Origin: Enterobacter wuhouensis
Lineage (GTDB): Bacteria; Pseudomonadota; Gammaproteobacteria; Enterobacterales; Enterobacteriaceae
DNA: 64,000 bases
Direction: 5' to 3'
Assembly: GCF_004331265.1 (NCBI RefSeq)
Contig: NZ_SJOO01000003.1
Coordinates: forward strand, 434,001 to 498,000
A model generated the notes under the pieces. It was not told the DNA's origin. It saw only the letters and a list, made by a program, of their open reading frames with translations, and ran no database searches. Of this stretch, positions 1 through 9,762 are shown piece by piece. The translations under genes were made by a program, and so were the position numbers. Numbering within the stretch: position 1 is the stretch's first letter; each line of letters starts with the position of its first letter.

Positions 1-912
<912 letters not shown>

Positions 913-932
913 GTCTCTTGTGTAAAGATGAA

Positions 933-955
933 GGGCTGCTGATGCGGCCCTTTTT
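933..955 (+). terminator. recA intrinsic terminator
   Basis: The hairpin GGGCTGC-TGAT-GCGGCCC (one G-U pair) is followed directly by five T. It lies 20 bases after the recA stop and before recX. In E. coli, recX is expressed at a low level by read-through of the equivalent terminator, and the same arrangement is seen here. Confidence 0.85.
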
Positions 956-980
956 GCATTTCTGAATCTGCAGGTTTTTT

Positions 981-1481
981 ATGAGTGAATCCACATCACG
1001 CCGACCCGCCTACGCGCGACTGCTCGATCGCGCGGTGCGCATCCTTGCCGTGCGTGACCATAGCGAACAGGAACTGCGGCGAAAACTGTCAGCGCCTGTG
1101 ATGAGCAAAAATGGGCCGGAAGAAATAGATGCTACGGCAGAAGATTACGACCGCGTCATTGCCTGGTGCTACGAGCATCACTATCTGGACGATGGGCGCT
1201 TTGCTTCCCGCTTTCTCGCCAGCCGCGGCCGCAAAGGATATGGCCCTGCGCGCATACGTCAGGAGCTAAATCAGAAAGGCGTTGCCCGCGAAGCCATTGA
1301 AAAAGCCATGCGAGAATGCGATACCGACTGGTGCGAGCTGGCAAAAGAACAGGCGATTCGGAAATACGGTGAACCGCTGCCGCGTGAATTTTCAGAAAAA
1401 GTCAAAATTCAGCGCTTTTTGCTCTATCGCGGCTTCCTGATGGAAGATATTCAGGATATATGGCGTAATTTTGTCGATTGA
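981..1481 (+). CDS. recX: RecX, regulator of RecA
   Basis: Small cytoplasmic protein that binds RecA filaments and limits RecA ATPase and strand exchange. The 166 residues match the E. coli length. It has the helical RecX repeats, for example [17 protein letters not shown] near residue 20 and [26 protein letters not shown] near residues 73-98. It lies 68 bases after recA, beyond the recA terminator, which is the standard recA-recX order. Expression is expected by read-through from the SOS-induced recA promoter outside the window. The ATG is preceded by a weak AGG (GCAGG, 8 bases upstream). Confidence 0.95.
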   Translation: MSESTSRRPAYARLLDRAVRILAVRDHSEQELRRKLSAPVMSKNGPEEIDATAEDYDRVIAWCYEHHYLDDGRFASRFLASRGRKGYGPARIRQELNQKGVAREAIEKAMRECDTDWCELAKEQAIRKYGEPLPREFSEKVKIQRFLLYRGFLMEDIQDIWRNFVD

Positions 1482-1612
1482 GCGCATGCGGGATTTTACT
1501 TCCCACTAAAGAAAACTTATCTTATTCCCACTTTTTCCAGTAGCTGGTCCGTCCAACTGTTTACAGATACGGACCTGCTACGACATTTCGTTAGCTTGAT
1601 TTCAGGATAATT

Positions 1613-4240
1613 ATGAGCAAGAGCACCGCTGAGATCCGTCAGGCGTTTCTCGACTTTTTCCATAGTAAGGGACACCAGGTTGTTGCCAGCAGCTCCCTGG
1701 TACCGAACAATGACCCGACTCTGCTGTTTACCAACGCCGGGATGAACCAGTTCAAGGATGTATTCCTTGGTCTCGACAAGCGTAATTATTCCCGCGCCAC
1801 AACCTCACAGCGTTGCGTACGTGCGGGCGGTAAACACAACGACCTGGAAAACGTCGGTTACACCGCGCGCCACCACACCTTCTTCGAAATGCTGGGTAAC
1901 TTCAGCTTCGGCGACTATTTCAAACACGACGCTATTCAGTACGCATGGGAACTGCTGACCGGTGAAAACTGGTTCAACCTGCCGAAAGAGCGTCTGTGGG
2001 TGACCGTCTACGAAACCGATGACGAAGCCTTCGACATCTGGGAAAAAGAAGTTGGGATCCCGCGCGAGCGTATTATTCGCATCGGCGATAACAAAGGCGC
2101 GCCTTACGCGTCTGATAACTTCTGGCAGATGGGCGACACCGGTCCGTGCGGTCCGTGCACCGAAATCTTCTACGATCACGGCGACCACATCTGGGGCGGC
2201 CCTCCGGGAAGCGCTGAAGAAGATGGCGATCGCTACATTGAGATCTGGAACATCGTCTTCATGCAGTTCAACCGTCAGGCTGACGGTACCATGGAGCCGC
2301 TGCCGAAACCGTCTGTTGATACCGGTATGGGCCTGGAGCGTATCGCGGCCGTTCTGCAGCACGTGAATTCCAACTACGACATCGACCTGTTCCGCACGCT
2401 GATCGCGTCCGTCGCGGAAGTGACCGGTGCGACCGATCTCAGCAACAAATCGCTGCGCGTTATTGCAGACCATATCCGTTCCTGTGCGTTCCTGATTGCC
2501 GACGGCGTTATCCCGTCGAATGAAAACCGTGGCTACGTGCTGCGTCGTATCATTCGTCGTGCCATCCGTCACGGCAACATGCTGGGCGCGAAGGACACCT
2601 TCTTCTATAAACTCGTTGGGCCACTGATTGGCGTGATGGGTGCTGCCGGTGACGAACTGAAACGCCAGCAGGCGCAGGTGGAACAGGTTCTGAAAACCGA
2701 AGAAGAGCAGTTTGCGCGTACGCTTGAGCGCGGTCTGGCGCTGCTGGACGACGAACTGTCTAAGCTCAAGGGCGACACGCTGGATGGCGAAACCGCTTTC
2801 CGCCTGTACGACACCTACGGCTTCCCGGTTGACCTGACGGCGGACGTTTGCCGCGAGCGCAACATCAAAGTTGACGAAGCGGGCTTCGAAGCCGCGATGG
2901 AAGAGCAGCGCCGTCGCGCGCGTGAATCCAGCGGTTTTGGCGCAGACTACAACGCGATGATCCGCGTTGATAGCGCATCAGAATTCAAGGGTTATGACGC
3001 GCTGGAGCTGACCGGTAAAGTGACCGCGCTGTTTGTTGACGGTAAGGCCGTAGACAGCATCAGCGCGGGTCAGGAAGCCGTCGTCATTCTGGACAAAACG
3101 CCGTTCTATGCGGAATCTGGCGGCCAGGTTGGCGATAAAGGCGAGCTGAAAGGCAACGGCTTTAGCTTCAGCGTCAGCGATACTCAGAAATACGGTCAGG
3201 CGATTGGTCACCAGGGCAAACTGGTTTCCGGTTCTCTGAAAGTGGGCGAGGGCGTACAGGCTAACGTTGATGAAGCTCGCCGCGCGCGCATTCGTCTGAA
3301 CCACTCTGCAACCCACCTGATGCACGCTGCCCTGCGCGACGTACTGGGTACACACGTTGCTCAGAAGGGTTCTCTGGTTAACGATAAGGTCCTGCGTTTC
3401 GACTTCTCGCATTTTGAAGCGATGAAGCCGTCTGAAATCCGCGCGGTGGAAGATCTGGTGAACGCGCAGATCCGTCGTAACCTGCCAATCGAGACCCACA
3501 TCATGGAGCTCGAGGACGCGAAGAAAAAAGGTGCGATGGCGCTGTTTGGCGAGAAGTATGACGAGCGCGTTCGCGTGCTGAGCATGGGTGACTTCTCTAC
3601 CGAGCTGTGCGGCGGTACGCACGCTTCGCGCACCGGTGACATCGGTCTGTTCCGCATCGTTTCCGAGTCTGGTACGGCGGCGGGCGTGCGTCGTATCGAA
3701 GCGGTAACCGGTGAAGGTGCGATTGCCAGCCTGCATGCGCAGAGCGACCAGCTGCACGATATCGCGCAGCTGCTGAAAGGCGATAGCCAGAACCTGGGCG
3801 AGAAAGTGCGCGTTGCGCTGGATCGTACCCGTCAGCTGGAAAAAGAGCTGCAGCAGTTGAAAGAACAGGCTGCAGCGCAGGAGAGCGCAAGCCTCTCCAG
3901 CAAAGCAGTAGATATTAAGGGCGTCAAACTGCTGGTCAGCGATCTGGCGGGCGTGGAGCCTAAGATGCTGCGTACTATGGTCGACGATCTGAAGAACCAG
4001 CTTGGTTCTACGGTTATCGTGCTGGCGACGGTGGCAGAAGGTAAGGTTTCTCTGATTGCGGGGGTCTCTAAGGATGTGACCGATCGCGTTAAAGCAGGGG
4101 AACTTATTGGTATGGTCGCCCAGCAGGTGGGTGGCAAAGGTGGCGGTCGTCCGGACATGGCGCAAGCCGGTGGTACGGATGCGGCGGCACTTCCCGCGGC
4201 ATTGGCCAGCGTTGAAAGCTGGGTAAGCGCGAAACTGTAA
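1613..4240 (+). CDS. alaS: Alanyl-tRNA synthetase
   Basis: Class II aminoacyl-tRNA synthetase that charges tRNA-Ala and edits mischarged Ser and Gly. It has 875 residues, one fewer than E. coli AlaRS. The catalytic core is N-terminal ([14 protein letters not shown], then [22 protein letters not shown] and [14 protein letters not shown]). The editing domain has the zinc and active-site set H564/H568 (NHSATH) and C666/H670 (CGGTH). The C-terminal C-Ala domain contains [15 protein letters not shown]. It lies between recX and csrA as in E. coli. The ATG follows a TTTCAGGATAATT ribosome-binding stretch. It is probably monocistronic, with a hairpin just after the stop. Confidence 0.98.
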   Translation: MSKSTAEIRQAFLDFFHSKGHQVVASSSLVPNNDPTLLFTNAGMNQFKDVFLGLDKRNYSRATTSQRCVRAGGKHNDLENVGYTARHHTFFEMLGNFSFGDYFKHDAIQYAWELLTGENWFNLPKERLWVTVYETDDEAFDIWEKEVGIPRERIIRIGDNKGAPYASDNFWQMGDTGPCGPCTEIFYDHGDHIWGGPPGSAEEDGDRYIEIWNIVFMQFNRQADGTMEPLPKPSVDTGMGLERIAAVLQHVNSNYDIDLFRTLIASVAEVTGATDLSNKSLRVIADHIRSCAFLIADGVIPSNENRGYVLRRIIRRAIRHGNMLGAKDTFFYKLVGPLIGVMGAAGDELKRQQAQVEQVLKTEEEQFARTLERGLALLDDELSKLKGDTLDGETAFRLYDTYGFPVDLTADVCRERNIKVDEAGFEAAMEEQRRRARESSGFGADYNAMIRVDSASEFKGYDALELTGKVTALFVDGKAVDSISAGQEAVVILDKTPFYAESGGQVGDKGELKGNGFSFSVSDTQKYGQAIGHQGKLVSGSLKVGEGVQANVDEARRARIRLNHSATHLMHAALRDVLGTHVAQKGSLVNDKVLRFDFSHFEAMKPSEIRAVEDLVNAQIRRNLPIETHIMELEDAKKKGAMALFGEKYDERVRVLSMGDFSTELCGGTHASRTGDIGLFRIVSESGTAAGVRRIEAVTGEGAIASLHAQSDQLHDIAQLLKGDSQNLGEKVRVALDRTRQLEKELQQLKEQAAAQESASLSSKAVDIKGVKLLVSDLAGVEPKMLRTMVDDLKNQLGSTVIVLATVAEGKVSLIAGVSKDVTDRVKAGELIGMVAQQVGGKGGGRPDMAQAGGTDAAALPAALASVESWVSAKL

Positions 4241-4258
4241 TAACTACAAAGCACAAGC

Positions 4259-4292
4259 AGACGCCATAGCGGCAACGTTATGGCGTCTTGTT
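4259..4292 (+). terminator. alaS terminator hairpin
   Basis: Perfect 10-base stem AGACGCCATA / TATGGCGTCT with a 10-base loop, beginning 19 bases after the alaS stop and followed by TGTTC. The T tract is short, so it may be a weak intrinsic terminator. It separates alaS from the csrA promoter region. Confidence 0.65.
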
Positions 4293-4481
4293 CACTGCGC
4301 TATCGATAATGATAAAGTCAGGTTGAGTTTGTGTATATCGGCTAAACTTACGTTTAACAGAATGTGATGCCGTGACTGCTTACACTTTACGTGTTTGTCA
4401 TCGCTTACTTTTTGGCGTTATATGATGGATAATGCCGGGATACAAGAGACCCGACTCTTTTAATCTTTCAAGGAGCAAAGA

Positions 4482-4667
4482 ATGCTGATTCTGACTCGTC
4501 GAGTTGGTGAGACCCTCATGATTGGGGATGAGGTCACCGTGACAGTTTTAGGGGTAAAGGGTAACCAGGTACGTATTGGTGTTAACGCTCCTAAAGAAGT
4601 ATCTGTCCACCGTGAAGAGATCTACCAGCGTATCCAGGCTGAAAAATCCCAGCAGTCCAGTTACTGA
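4482..4667 (+). CDS. csrA: CsrA carbon storage regulator
   Basis: Dimeric RNA-binding protein that binds GGA motifs in mRNA leaders and controls glycogen synthesis, motility, biofilm and central carbon flow. The 61 residues match E. coli almost exactly (starts [16 protein letters not shown], contains the RNA-binding [13 protein letters not shown]). The ribosome-binding site AAGGAGC contains a GGA, which fits the known autoregulation of csrA by CsrA. The roughly 240 bases upstream, after the alaS hairpin, must hold its promoters. The neighbouring order alaS-csrA-serV-argVYZQ is the enterobacterial standard. Confidence 0.98.
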
Positions 4668-5009
4668 TATTGTCGCGTCTCGCTGTCGGGCGAGACGCAA
4701 CCCTCCCGCCATTTTTCCTGCTTAACGTTACCGTTTAATTTCAATCGCTCTGTTTTTAACCACTCCGTTATCCTTAACTCGTCCTTACGCCGCCATTTCT
4801 GCATAGGTTTTCTGTAAAGATGCCTGCAAAATCCGCTTATAAAACACCCTCTTTGCGGCTTTTACATGCGAATTGCGTGTGATTTGTGCAAACGATAAAA
4901 GCTTTTGGAAAATTGTTTGACTTATAAGTCCCAGAAAGTAATATATGCGCCACGCAGCGACGAGAAGCTCTTAACGAGTTACTCGAAGCACTCGAAAGAG
5001 GCGTTGTGT
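4668..5009. other. csrA-tRNA intergenic region
   Basis: There is no gene in this 342-base gap. Just after csrA is a perfect 9-base hairpin (GCGTCTCGC / GCGAGACGC, 4675-4698) with no following T tract, which is probably a processing or termination structure. The second half becomes AT-rich and ends with the stable-RNA promoter annotated separately. Confidence 0.6.
4917..4944 (+). promoter_or_regulatory. Promoter of the serV-arg tRNA cluster
   Basis: The -35 TTGACT and -10 TAATAT are separated by 16 bases and followed by a GC-rich discriminator (ATGCGCCACGC). This is typical of stringently controlled stable-RNA promoters. It lies about 65 bases before the tRNA-Ser gene, and no other promoter is evident before the five tRNAs. 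Confidence 0.7.
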
Positions 5010-5102
5010 GGTGAGGTGGCCGAGAGGCTGAAGGCGCTCCCCTGCTAAGGGAGTATGCGGTCAAAAGCTGCATCCGGGGTTCGAATCCCCGCCTCACCGC
5101 CA
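5010..5102 (+). tRNA. serV: tRNA-Ser (GCU)
   Basis: This 93-base gene folds as a class II tRNA with a long variable arm. The acceptor stem GGTGAGG pairs with CCTCACC, the anticodon loop CTGCTAA carries GCT, the T-loop is TTCGAAT, and CCA is encoded. It reads AGC/AGU serine codons. It is first in a cluster with four tRNA-Arg genes, as in E. coli serV-argVYZQ. Confidence 0.97.
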
Positions 5103-5106
5103 TTTT

Positions 5107-5183
5107 GCATCCGTAGCTCAGCTGGATAGAGTACTCGGCTACGAACCGAGCGGTCGGAGGTTCGAATCCTCCCGGATGCACCA
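5107..5183 (+). tRNA. argV: tRNA-Arg (ACG), copy 1
   Basis: 77-base tRNA with acceptor GCATCCG/CGGATGC, anticodon loop CTACGAA (ACG, read as ICG after A34 deamination), T-loop TTCGAAT and encoded CCA. It starts 4 bases after tRNA-Ser. It decodes CGU/CGC/CGA. The copy names argV/Y/Z/Q are by analogy with E. coli order. Confidence 0.97.
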
Positions 5184-5247
5184 TCTATTACTTCATATTG
5201 CTTTCGAAGTGATATGAGTATCGTGTAGTACAGTAGTAAATCCCGAT

Positions 5248-5324
5248 GCATCCGTAGCTCAGCTGGATAGAGTACTCGGCTACGAACCGAGCGGTCGGAG
5301 GTTCGAATCCTCCCGGATGCACCA
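5248..5324 (+). tRNA. argY: tRNA-Arg (ACG), copy 2
   Basis: Identical over all 77 bases to the first tRNA-Arg. It is separated from it by a 64-base spacer that differs from the later spacers. Anticodon ACG, CCA encoded. Confidence 0.97.
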
Positions 5325-5353
5325 TTTACTATTTCTGAAAGCAGTACCCTGAT

Positions 5354-5430
5354 GCATCCGTAGCTCAGCTGGATAGAGTACTCGGCTACGAACCGAGCGG
5401 TCGGAGGTTCGAATCCTCCCGGATGCACCA
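5354..5430 (+). tRNA. argZ: tRNA-Arg (ACG), copy 3
   Basis: Identical tRNA-Arg(ACG), 29 bases after copy 2. The spacer (TTTACTATTTCTGAAAGCAG...) closely resembles the one after it, indicating tandem duplication of a roughly 106-base unit. Confidence 0.97.
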
Positions 5431-5458
5431 TTATTATTTCTAAAAGTAGTACCCTGAT

Positions 5459-5535
5459 GCATCCGTAGCTCAGCTGGATAGAGTACTCGGCTACGAACCG
5501 AGCGGTCGGAGGTTCGAATCCTCCCGGATGCACCA
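5459..5535 (+). tRNA. argQ: tRNA-Arg (ACG), copy 4
   Basis: Identical tRNA-Arg(ACG), 28 bases after copy 3 and last of the cluster. CCA is encoded. No clear hairpin-plus-T terminator was seen directly after it. Confidence 0.97.
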
Positions 5536-5653
5536 TCTTCTCCTCCCTTTGTTTATTCCTTCGACGTTCCGTCAGTAATCTCTTTCTCTGCCAGCGACAA
5601 AAACCCCCTTTTACGATAAAGTAATGCTTTGTTAATCGGTTAGCGAGAGCACG

Positions 5654-6220
5654 ATGTACGCACAGTATGACGGTTTGATCTTCGATATGGATGGCACCAT
5701 CCTGGATACCGAACCCACGCATCGTAAAGCCTGGACTGACGTCCTGAGCCGTTACGGTATGCGTTTCGATCTTCAGGCGATGATTACCCTCAACGGCTCG
5801 CCAACCTGGCGTATTGCTCAGGCCGTGATTGAACTCAATCAGGCCGATCTCGACCCGCACCTTCTCGCGCGTGAAAAAACCGATGCGGTAAAAGCGATGC
5901 TTTTAGACACCGTTCGCCCTTTGCCACTCATTGATGTGGTAAAAGAGTGGCATGGACGCCGTCCAATGTCGGTGGGGACGGGCAGTGAAAGCGCGATTGC
6001 AGAAGCATTGCTCAACCATCTTGGCCTGCGCCACTATTTTTCGGCCGTGGTTGCTGCCGATCACGTTAAACATCACAAACCCGCACCGGACACCTTCCTG
6101 CTTTGTGCAGAACTCATGGGCGTACCTGCGGCAAAATGCGTTGTGTTTGAAGATGCCGATTTTGGTATTCAGGCCGCGCATGATGCCGGAATGGCTGCGG
6201 TGGACGTTCGCTTACTGTGA
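5654..6220 (+). CDS. yqaB: YqaB, HAD-family sugar phosphatase
   Basis: Cytoplasmic HAD-superfamily phosphatase. The E. coli homologue dephosphorylates fructose-1-phosphate and 6-phosphogluconate. The 188 residues match E. coli. Motif I is DMDGTILDT at residues 11-19 (nucleophile Asp plus acid Asp), followed by a helical cap. Motif II SVGTGS, motif III lysine in HHKPAPDTF, and motif IV FEDADFGIQAA are all present. Its stop overlaps the GTG start of yqaA by four bases, so the two are translationally coupled. Confidence 0.93.
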   Translation: MYAQYDGLIFDMDGTILDTEPTHRKAWTDVLSRYGMRFDLQAMITLNGSPTWRIAQAVIELNQADLDPHLLAREKTDAVKAMLLDTVRPLPLIDVVKEWHGRRPMSVGTGSESAIAEALLNHLGLRHYFSAVVAADHVKHHKPAPDTFLLCAELMGVPAAKCVVFEDADFGIQAAHDAGMAAVDVRLL

Positions 6221-6645
6221 GTGACGCGCTGTCACTTGCCTCATTATTCGCCAGCAGTTTTTTAAGCGCCACGCTCTTACCGGGAAATTCGGAAGTGGTG
6301 CTGGTGGCGATGCTGTTGTCCGGCGTGAGTCAGCCCTGGTTGCTAGTGTTAATAGCAACAATGGGTAATAGCCTTGGAGGGCTGACTAACGTTATTCTTG
6401 GGCGTTTCTTTCCGCTCCGCGAAAAATCGCGCTGGCAGGAAAAGGCAGTCGGCTGGCTAAAACGCTATGGCGCTGCCACGCTGTTATTAAGCTGGATGCC
6501 TGTAATAGGTGATTTACTGTGTCTGCTGGCGGGATGGATGCGCATCTCCTGGGGACCAGTGCTCTTTTTTTTGTGCCTTGGCAAGGCGTTGCGCTATGTT
6601 CTCGTGGCGTGGGCAACGCTGCAGGGTATGACGTGGTGGCACTAA
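6217..6645 (+). CDS. yqaA: YqaA, DedA/VTT-like inner-membrane protein
   Basis: Small integral membrane protein of 142 residues, the E. coli length, of the SNARE-associated/DedA-related family. The exact role is unknown; DedA relatives are linked to lipid scrambling and membrane homeostasis. About four hydrophobic segments are visible, with the family motif LPGNSEVVL near residue 21 and a GNSLGGLTNVILGR loop. It uses GTG as start, overlapping the yqaB stop (GTGA). gshA follows on the same strand after 83 bases. Confidence 0.88.
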   Translation: MSDALSLASLFASSFLSATLLPGNSEVVLVAMLLSGVSQPWLLVLIATMGNSLGGLTNVILGRFFPLREKSRWQEKAVGWLKRYGAATLLLSWMPVIGDLLCLLAGWMRISWGPVLFFLCLGKALRYVLVAWATLQGMTWWH

Positions 6646-6728
6646 TTGGTGGAATGAATACGCGACCTTCAATCGTCAACCATTACAATTATGCTGAGTA
6701 ACATTACTTTGACAGGCGGGAGGTCAAT

Positions 6729-8273
6729 TTGATCCCGGACGTATCACAGGCGCTGGCCTGGCTGGAAAATCACCCTCAGGCACTGAAGGGGATTCAGCGT
6801 GGCCTTGAGCGCGAAACGCTGCGCGTAAACGCGGATGGCAGCTTAGCGACAACGGGTCATCCGAAGGCGTTAGGCTCGGCGCTGACACATAAATGGATCA
6901 CAACCGATTTCGCCGAAGCGCTGCTGGAGTTCATCACGCCGGTAGAGGGTGATATTGATCGTATGCTGACGATCCTGCGGGACGTTCATCGCTTCACCGC
7001 CCGTAATCTGGGCGATGAGCGCATGTGGCCGCTGAGCATGCCGTGCTATATCGAGCAGGGTCAGGATATCGAACTTGCGCAGTACGGCACGTCAAATATT
7101 GGTTGTCTGAAAACGCTTTACCGTGAAGGGCTAAAAAACCGCTACGGTGCGCTGATGCAGACTATCTCTGGCGTGCACTACAATTTCTCACTGCCGATGG
7201 CGTTCTGGCAGGCAAAGTGCGGTGAAACGGATAAAGAGGCGATCTCTGCGGGTTATTTCCGTTTGATCCGCAACTATTACCGTTTTGGCTGGGTGATCCC
7301 GTATCTATTTGGCGCGTCACCGGCGATCTGCTCTTCTTTTCTGCAGGGGAAACCGACCACGCTGCCGTTCGAGAAAACCGAGTGCGGGATGTACTATCTG
7401 CCCTACGCAACCTCTCTGCGCCTGAGCGACCTTGGCTATACCAATAAATCGCAAAGCAATCTCGGTATTACGTTTAACGAATTGCACGAATATGTGGCAG
7501 GATTGAAGCGGGCGATCAAAACCCCGTCGGAAGAGTACGAGAAAATCGGCCTCGAAAAAGACGGTAAGCGCCTGCAAATCAACAGCAACGTGCTGCAAAT
7601 TGAAAACGAACTGTATGCGCCAATTCGTCCGAAGCGCGTAACCCGCAGCGGCGAAACGCCGTCGGACGCGCTGCAGCGCGGCGGGATTGAGTACATTGAA
7701 GTGCGATCGCTGGACATCAACCCGTTCTCACCGATTGGCGTTGACGAGCAGCAGGTGCGTTTCCTTGATCTGTTTATGGTCTGGTGCGTGCTGGCGGATG
7801 CGCCGGAGATGAGCGCAGATGAACTGCTCTGCACGCGCACCAACTGGAATCGTGTGATTCTGGAAGGTCGCAAACCGGGCCTGACGCTGGGTATTGGCTG
7901 CGAAACGGCGCAATTCCCGGTGGCTAAGGTGGGCAAAGATCTGTTCCGCGATCTGAAGCGCGTCGCGCAGACGATGGACAGCGTGTACGGCGGTGAAGCG
8001 TATCAGGACGTGTGCGACCAGCTGGTCGAGAGCTTTGATAACCCGGAACTGACGTTCTCCGCGCGTATTCTGCGTTCTATGCTTGAACAGGGCATTGGCG
8101 GTACGGGTCGGGCGCTCGGCGCAGAGTATCGTGAGATGCTGATGCAGGAGCCGTTGGACGTACTGAGCGAAGCGGATTTTGTGGCGGAACGCGATGCGTC
8201 CGTCGTGCGTCAGAAAGAGGTCGAAGCGGCGGATACAGAGTCGTTTGAGGCGTTTCTGGCGAAGCAGTCTTGA
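6729..8273 (+). CDS. gshA: Glutamate-cysteine ligase
   Basis: First and rate-limiting enzyme of glutathione synthesis: ATP-dependent joining of L-cysteine to the gamma-carboxyl of L-glutamate, in the cytoplasm. It has 514 residues against 518 in E. coli, and sequence identity is high throughout ([43 protein letters not shown]). The start is TTG, behind a strong GGGAGGTC ribosome-binding site. The same unusual TTG start is used in E. coli and helps keep expression low. The C-terminal part is the most divergent. The minus-strand sRNA MicA lies between it and luxS. Confidence 0.97.
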   Translation: MIPDVSQALAWLENHPQALKGIQRGLERETLRVNADGSLATTGHPKALGSALTHKWITTDFAEALLEFITPVEGDIDRMLTILRDVHRFTARNLGDERMWPLSMPCYIEQGQDIELAQYGTSNIGCLKTLYREGLKNRYGALMQTISGVHYNFSLPMAFWQAKCGETDKEAISAGYFRLIRNYYRFGWVIPYLFGASPAICSSFLQGKPTTLPFEKTECGMYYLPYATSLRLSDLGYTNKSQSNLGITFNELHEYVAGLKRAIKTPSEEYEKIGLEKDGKRLQINSNVLQIENELYAPIRPKRVTRSGETPSDALQRGGIEYIEVRSLDINPFSPIGVDEQQVRFLDLFMVWCVLADAPEMSADELLCTRTNWNRVILEGRKPGLTLGIGCETAQFPVAKVGKDLFRDLKRVAQTMDSVYGGEAYQDVCDQLVESFDNPELTFSARILRSMLEQGIGGTGRALGAEYREMLMQEPLDVLSEADFVAERDASVVRQKEVEAADTESFEAFLAKQS

Positions 8274-8283
8274 GCTGAAAAAG

Positions 8284-8357
8284 AAAAAGGCCACATCGCT
8301 GTGGCCAAAATATACATCTCTGAATTCAGGGATGATGATAACAAATGCGCGTCTTTC
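8284..8357 (-). ncRNA. micA: MicA small regulatory RNA
   Basis: About 74 nt, transcribed opposite to gshA and luxS, exactly where E. coli micA lies. Read on the minus strand it begins GAAAGACGCGCATTTGTTAT, the conserved single-stranded 5' end that pairs with ompA mRNA. It continues with CATCATCCCTGAATTCAGAG and ends in the hairpin GGCCACA-GCGA-TGTGGCC followed by five U (Hfq-binding terminator). MicA is a sigma-E-dependent, Hfq-dependent repressor of ompA and other envelope genes. The exact ends are inferred from E. coli. Confidence 0.93.
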
Positions 8358-8363
8358 ATATAC

Positions 8364-8392
8364 TCAGACGCGCATTCTGTAGAAGAGTTCAG
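8364..8392 (-). promoter_or_regulatory. Sigma-E promoter of micA
   Basis: On the minus strand, CTGAACT (-35 element, consensus GGAACTT) and TCTGA (-10 element) are separated by 17 bases. They lie six bases before the predicted 5' G of MicA. This is the arrangement expected of an envelope-stress sigma-E promoter, and E. coli micA is a known sigma-E target. Confidence 0.75.
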
Positions 8393-8427
8393 TTTATTTT
8401 AAAAAAAATCACTGTCGGAGGTGACGT

Positions 8428-8943
8428 ATGCCGTTATTAGATAGCTTTACTGTCGACCATACCCGTATGGAAGCACCTGCAGTCCGTGTCGCGAAGACCA
8501 TGCACACCCCGCACGGCGACACGATCACCGTTTTCGATCTGCGCTTCTGCGTGCCGAACAAAGAAGTGATGCCGGAAAAAGGTATTCACACGCTGGAGCA
8601 CCTGTTCGCGGGTTTCATGCGCGATCACCTGAACGGCAACGGCGTTGAGATTATCGACATCTCCCCGATGGGCTGCCGTACCGGCTTCTACATGAGCCTG
8701 ATTGGTGTGCCTGATGAGACGCGCGTTGCGGACGCGTGGAAAGCGGCGATGCAGGACGTGCTGAAGGTGAAAGAGCAGAACCAGATCCCTGAGCTGAACG
8801 TTTACCAGTGCGGGACTTACCAGATGCACTCTCTGGAAGAAGCGCAGGAGATCGCGCGTCACATCATCGAGCGTGACGTTCGCGTGAACAGCAACGACGA
8901 GCTGGCCCTGCCAAAAGAAAAACTGCAGGAACTGCACATCTAG
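8428..8943 (+). CDS. luxS: S-ribosylhomocysteine lyase LuxS
   Basis: Cleaves S-ribosylhomocysteine to homocysteine and DPD, the precursor of autoinducer-2, in the activated methyl cycle. The 171 residues equal E. coli LuxS. The metal-binding HTLEH motif (H54, E57, H58) and C128 (YQCGTY) are intact, so the enzyme should be active. A very strong GGAGGTGAC ribosome-binding site precedes the ATG. It is probably monocistronic, and a GC-rich palindromic repeat follows the stop and may stabilise or end the message. Confidence 0.98.
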   Translation: MPLLDSFTVDHTRMEAPAVRVAKTMHTPHGDTITVFDLRFCVPNKEVMPEKGIHTLEHLFAGFMRDHLNGNGVEIIDISPMGCRTGFYMSLIGVPDETRVADAWKAAMQDVLKVKEQNQIPELNVYQCGTYQMHSLEEAQEIARHIIERDVRVNSNDELALPKEKLQELHI

Positions 8944-8953
8944 TGCACCTTTT

Positions 8954-8986
8954 CCCTCTCCCACAGGGAGAGGGTAGGGTGAGGGT
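8954..8986. repeat. CCCTCTCC-type palindromic repeat, copy 1
   Basis: The hairpin CCCTCTCCC-ACA-GGGAGAGGG followed by TAGGGTGAGGG belongs to a family found five times in this window, always outside or at the very end of genes. It sits just after luxS and before the AraC-type regulator. It is REP-like, and its function here (terminator, mRNA 3' protection) is inferred only from position. Confidence 0.8.
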
Positions 8987-8997
8987 GGTTTAACCCC

Positions 8998-9762
8998 ATG
9001 ACCACAACCTCAACTTTCTCCTTTACCCATCGCCCCCTCGTTCCGTTCGCCCATGATTACGTTCATGGCGACAGCGAGCCGTGGCACCAGCACGACTGCG
9101 CGCAGCTGCTGCACAGCCTGAGCGGCGTGGTGCGGGTTGATACCGCATCCGGCTGCTGGGTGGTGCCGCCCGGGCGCGGCGTCTGGCTACCGGCAGGGAC
9201 GCCGCACTCCCTTCGCATCACCGGCAACGTTGCCGCCCGTACGCTGTTTATCGATCCGCTGGCGCGCGCCGATCTCCCGGCGACCTGTCAGATCGTGCAG
9301 ATCTCACCCCTGTTGCGCGAGCTGATCCTCACCAGCCTGACGCTCCCGGCATCTTACTCGCCCGGCAGCCGCGATGAACGGGTGTATGAGCTGATCCTCG
9401 ATGAAATTCGCATCATGCCGGTGCTGCCGTTTCACCTACCGGAGCCGGAAAGTGAAGCATTGCGTCATCTTTGTCGTCACATCCGCCAGACCGCAGGGGA
9501 GAGCTGGAGCAGCACGCAGGCCGCGAGCATGATGGGAATGAGCGAACGCACCCTGAACCGCCATTTTCAGCAGCAGACCGGATTAAGCTACAGCGAGTGG
9601 GTGAGAAGGGCGCGCCTGCTGGAAGCCTTAGTGCGGCTGGCGCAGGGCCAGCCGGTGCTGCGCGTGGCGCTTGATCTGGGCTACGGCAGCCACAGCGCGT
9701 TCACGGCAATGTTTCGCCGGGTGATGGGCATTTCCCCCAGCGATTACTTTAAGAACGACTGA
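8998..9762 (+). CDS. AraC-family transcriptional regulator with cupin domain
   Basis: DNA-binding regulator of 254 residues. The N-terminal part (about 15-100) is a cupin sensor (HGDSEPWHQHDCAQLL, VVPPGRGVWLPAGTPHSLR). The C-terminal part (about 150-252) is a typical AraC double helix-turn-helix (WSSTQAASMMGMSERTLNRHF, LDLGYGSHSAFTAMFRRVMG). This layout resembles NimR/YeaM-type regulators. It is convergent with the leuA paralogue, and the two genes overlap by 14 bases at their 3' ends. The ligand and targets are unknown; control of leuA2 or the adjacent emrB region is only a guess. No strong ribosome-binding site is visible before the ATG. Confidence 0.85.
   Translation: MTTTSTFSFTHRPLVPFAHDYVHGDSEPWHQHDCAQLLHSLSGVVRVDTASGCWVVPPGRGVWLPAGTPHSLRITGNVAARTLFIDPLARADLPATCQIVQISPLLRELILTSLTLPASYSPGSRDERVYELILDEIRIMPVLPFHLPEPESEALRHLCRHIRQTAGESWSSTQAASMMGMSERTLNRHFQQQTGLSYSEWVRRARLLEALVRLAQGQPVLRVALDLGYGSHSAFTAMFRRVMGISPSDYFKND

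Noticed and set aside
2978..4165. 395-codon minus-strand frame opposite alaS
   Set aside because: Antisense shadow of a highly conserved synthetase gene.
5107..5535. Regularly spaced identical units resembling a CRISPR array
   Set aside because: The units are 77-base tRNA genes with full cloverleaf features, and the spacers are short and related.
5045..5860. 271-codon minus-strand frame with internal repeats ([14 protein letters not shown])
   Set aside because: It is an antisense reading of four identical tRNA-Arg genes; this peptide is a familiar annotation artefact.
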